A stretch of DNA of 5,556 nt, taken from positions 1 to 5,556 of the forward strand of contig JAUPWA010000058.1 of NCBI GenBank assembly GCA_030916835.1, given 5' to 3'. Under the pieces are notes generated by a model that saw only the letters and a list, made by a program, of their open reading frames with translations, was not told where the DNA came from and made no database searches. The DNA is from Patescibacteria group bacterium. Its GTDB lineage: Bacteria; Patescibacteriota; Minisyncoccia; Phycocordibacterales; SBAW01. Shown here in pieces: positions 5,302 to 5,556 of this stretch. Numbering within the stretch: position 1 is the stretch's first letter; each line of letters starts with the position of its first letter. The position numbers and the translations under genes are program-made.

Positions 5302-5556
<255 letters not shown>

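Overview
The window looks like a piece of a small-genome bacterium, most likely a member of the Candidate Phyla Radiation (Patescibacteria, Parcubacteria-like). This lineage call is inference. It rests on very tight gene packing, near-absence of Shine-Dalgarno sequences, short membrane-anchored proteins of unknown function (one with a Cys-rich 'DCGG' motif, one PsbP/Mog1-like), and rRNA sequences that are bacterial but not of a familiar cultured phylum. The standard code fits: visible stops are TAA or TAG, and no in-frame TGA is needed.

Layout. Positions 1-1150 (minus) hold most of a polyprenyl-phosphate sugar-1-phosphate transferase, cut at its C-terminus by the window edge. A 49-bp divergent promoter region separates it from a family-4 GT-B glycosyltransferase (1200-2345, plus). 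The two probably contribute to one surface-glycan pathway: the first loads a sugar phosphate on the lipid carrier and the second adds a sugar. The glycosyltransferase meets the next gene tail-to-tail with overlapping stop codons. From 4892 down to 2342 runs a three-gene minus-strand cluster: a Cys-rich, Ig-like, membrane-anchored protein, the SEDS peptidoglycan polymerase RodA, and a membrane-anchored PsbP/Mog1-like protein. Thirty-eight bases upstream of this cluster, on the same strand, lies the end of an rRNA operon: 5S rRNA (4931-5046), a 255-nt spacer, and the 3' end of 23S rRNA (5302 to the window edge).

The theme of the protein genes is the cell envelope: surface glycan on one side and wall elongation with extracytoplasmic anchored proteins on the other. 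I see no mobile element, CRISPR array, tRNA or defence system, and nothing that justifies claiming a new multi-gene system. The most notable signals are regulatory and structural: -10-like hexamers exactly 6 nt upstream of two start codons (a leaderless-mRNA geometry), a palindromic -10 shared by a divergent pair, and a long GNRA-capped hairpin in the 23S-5S spacer.
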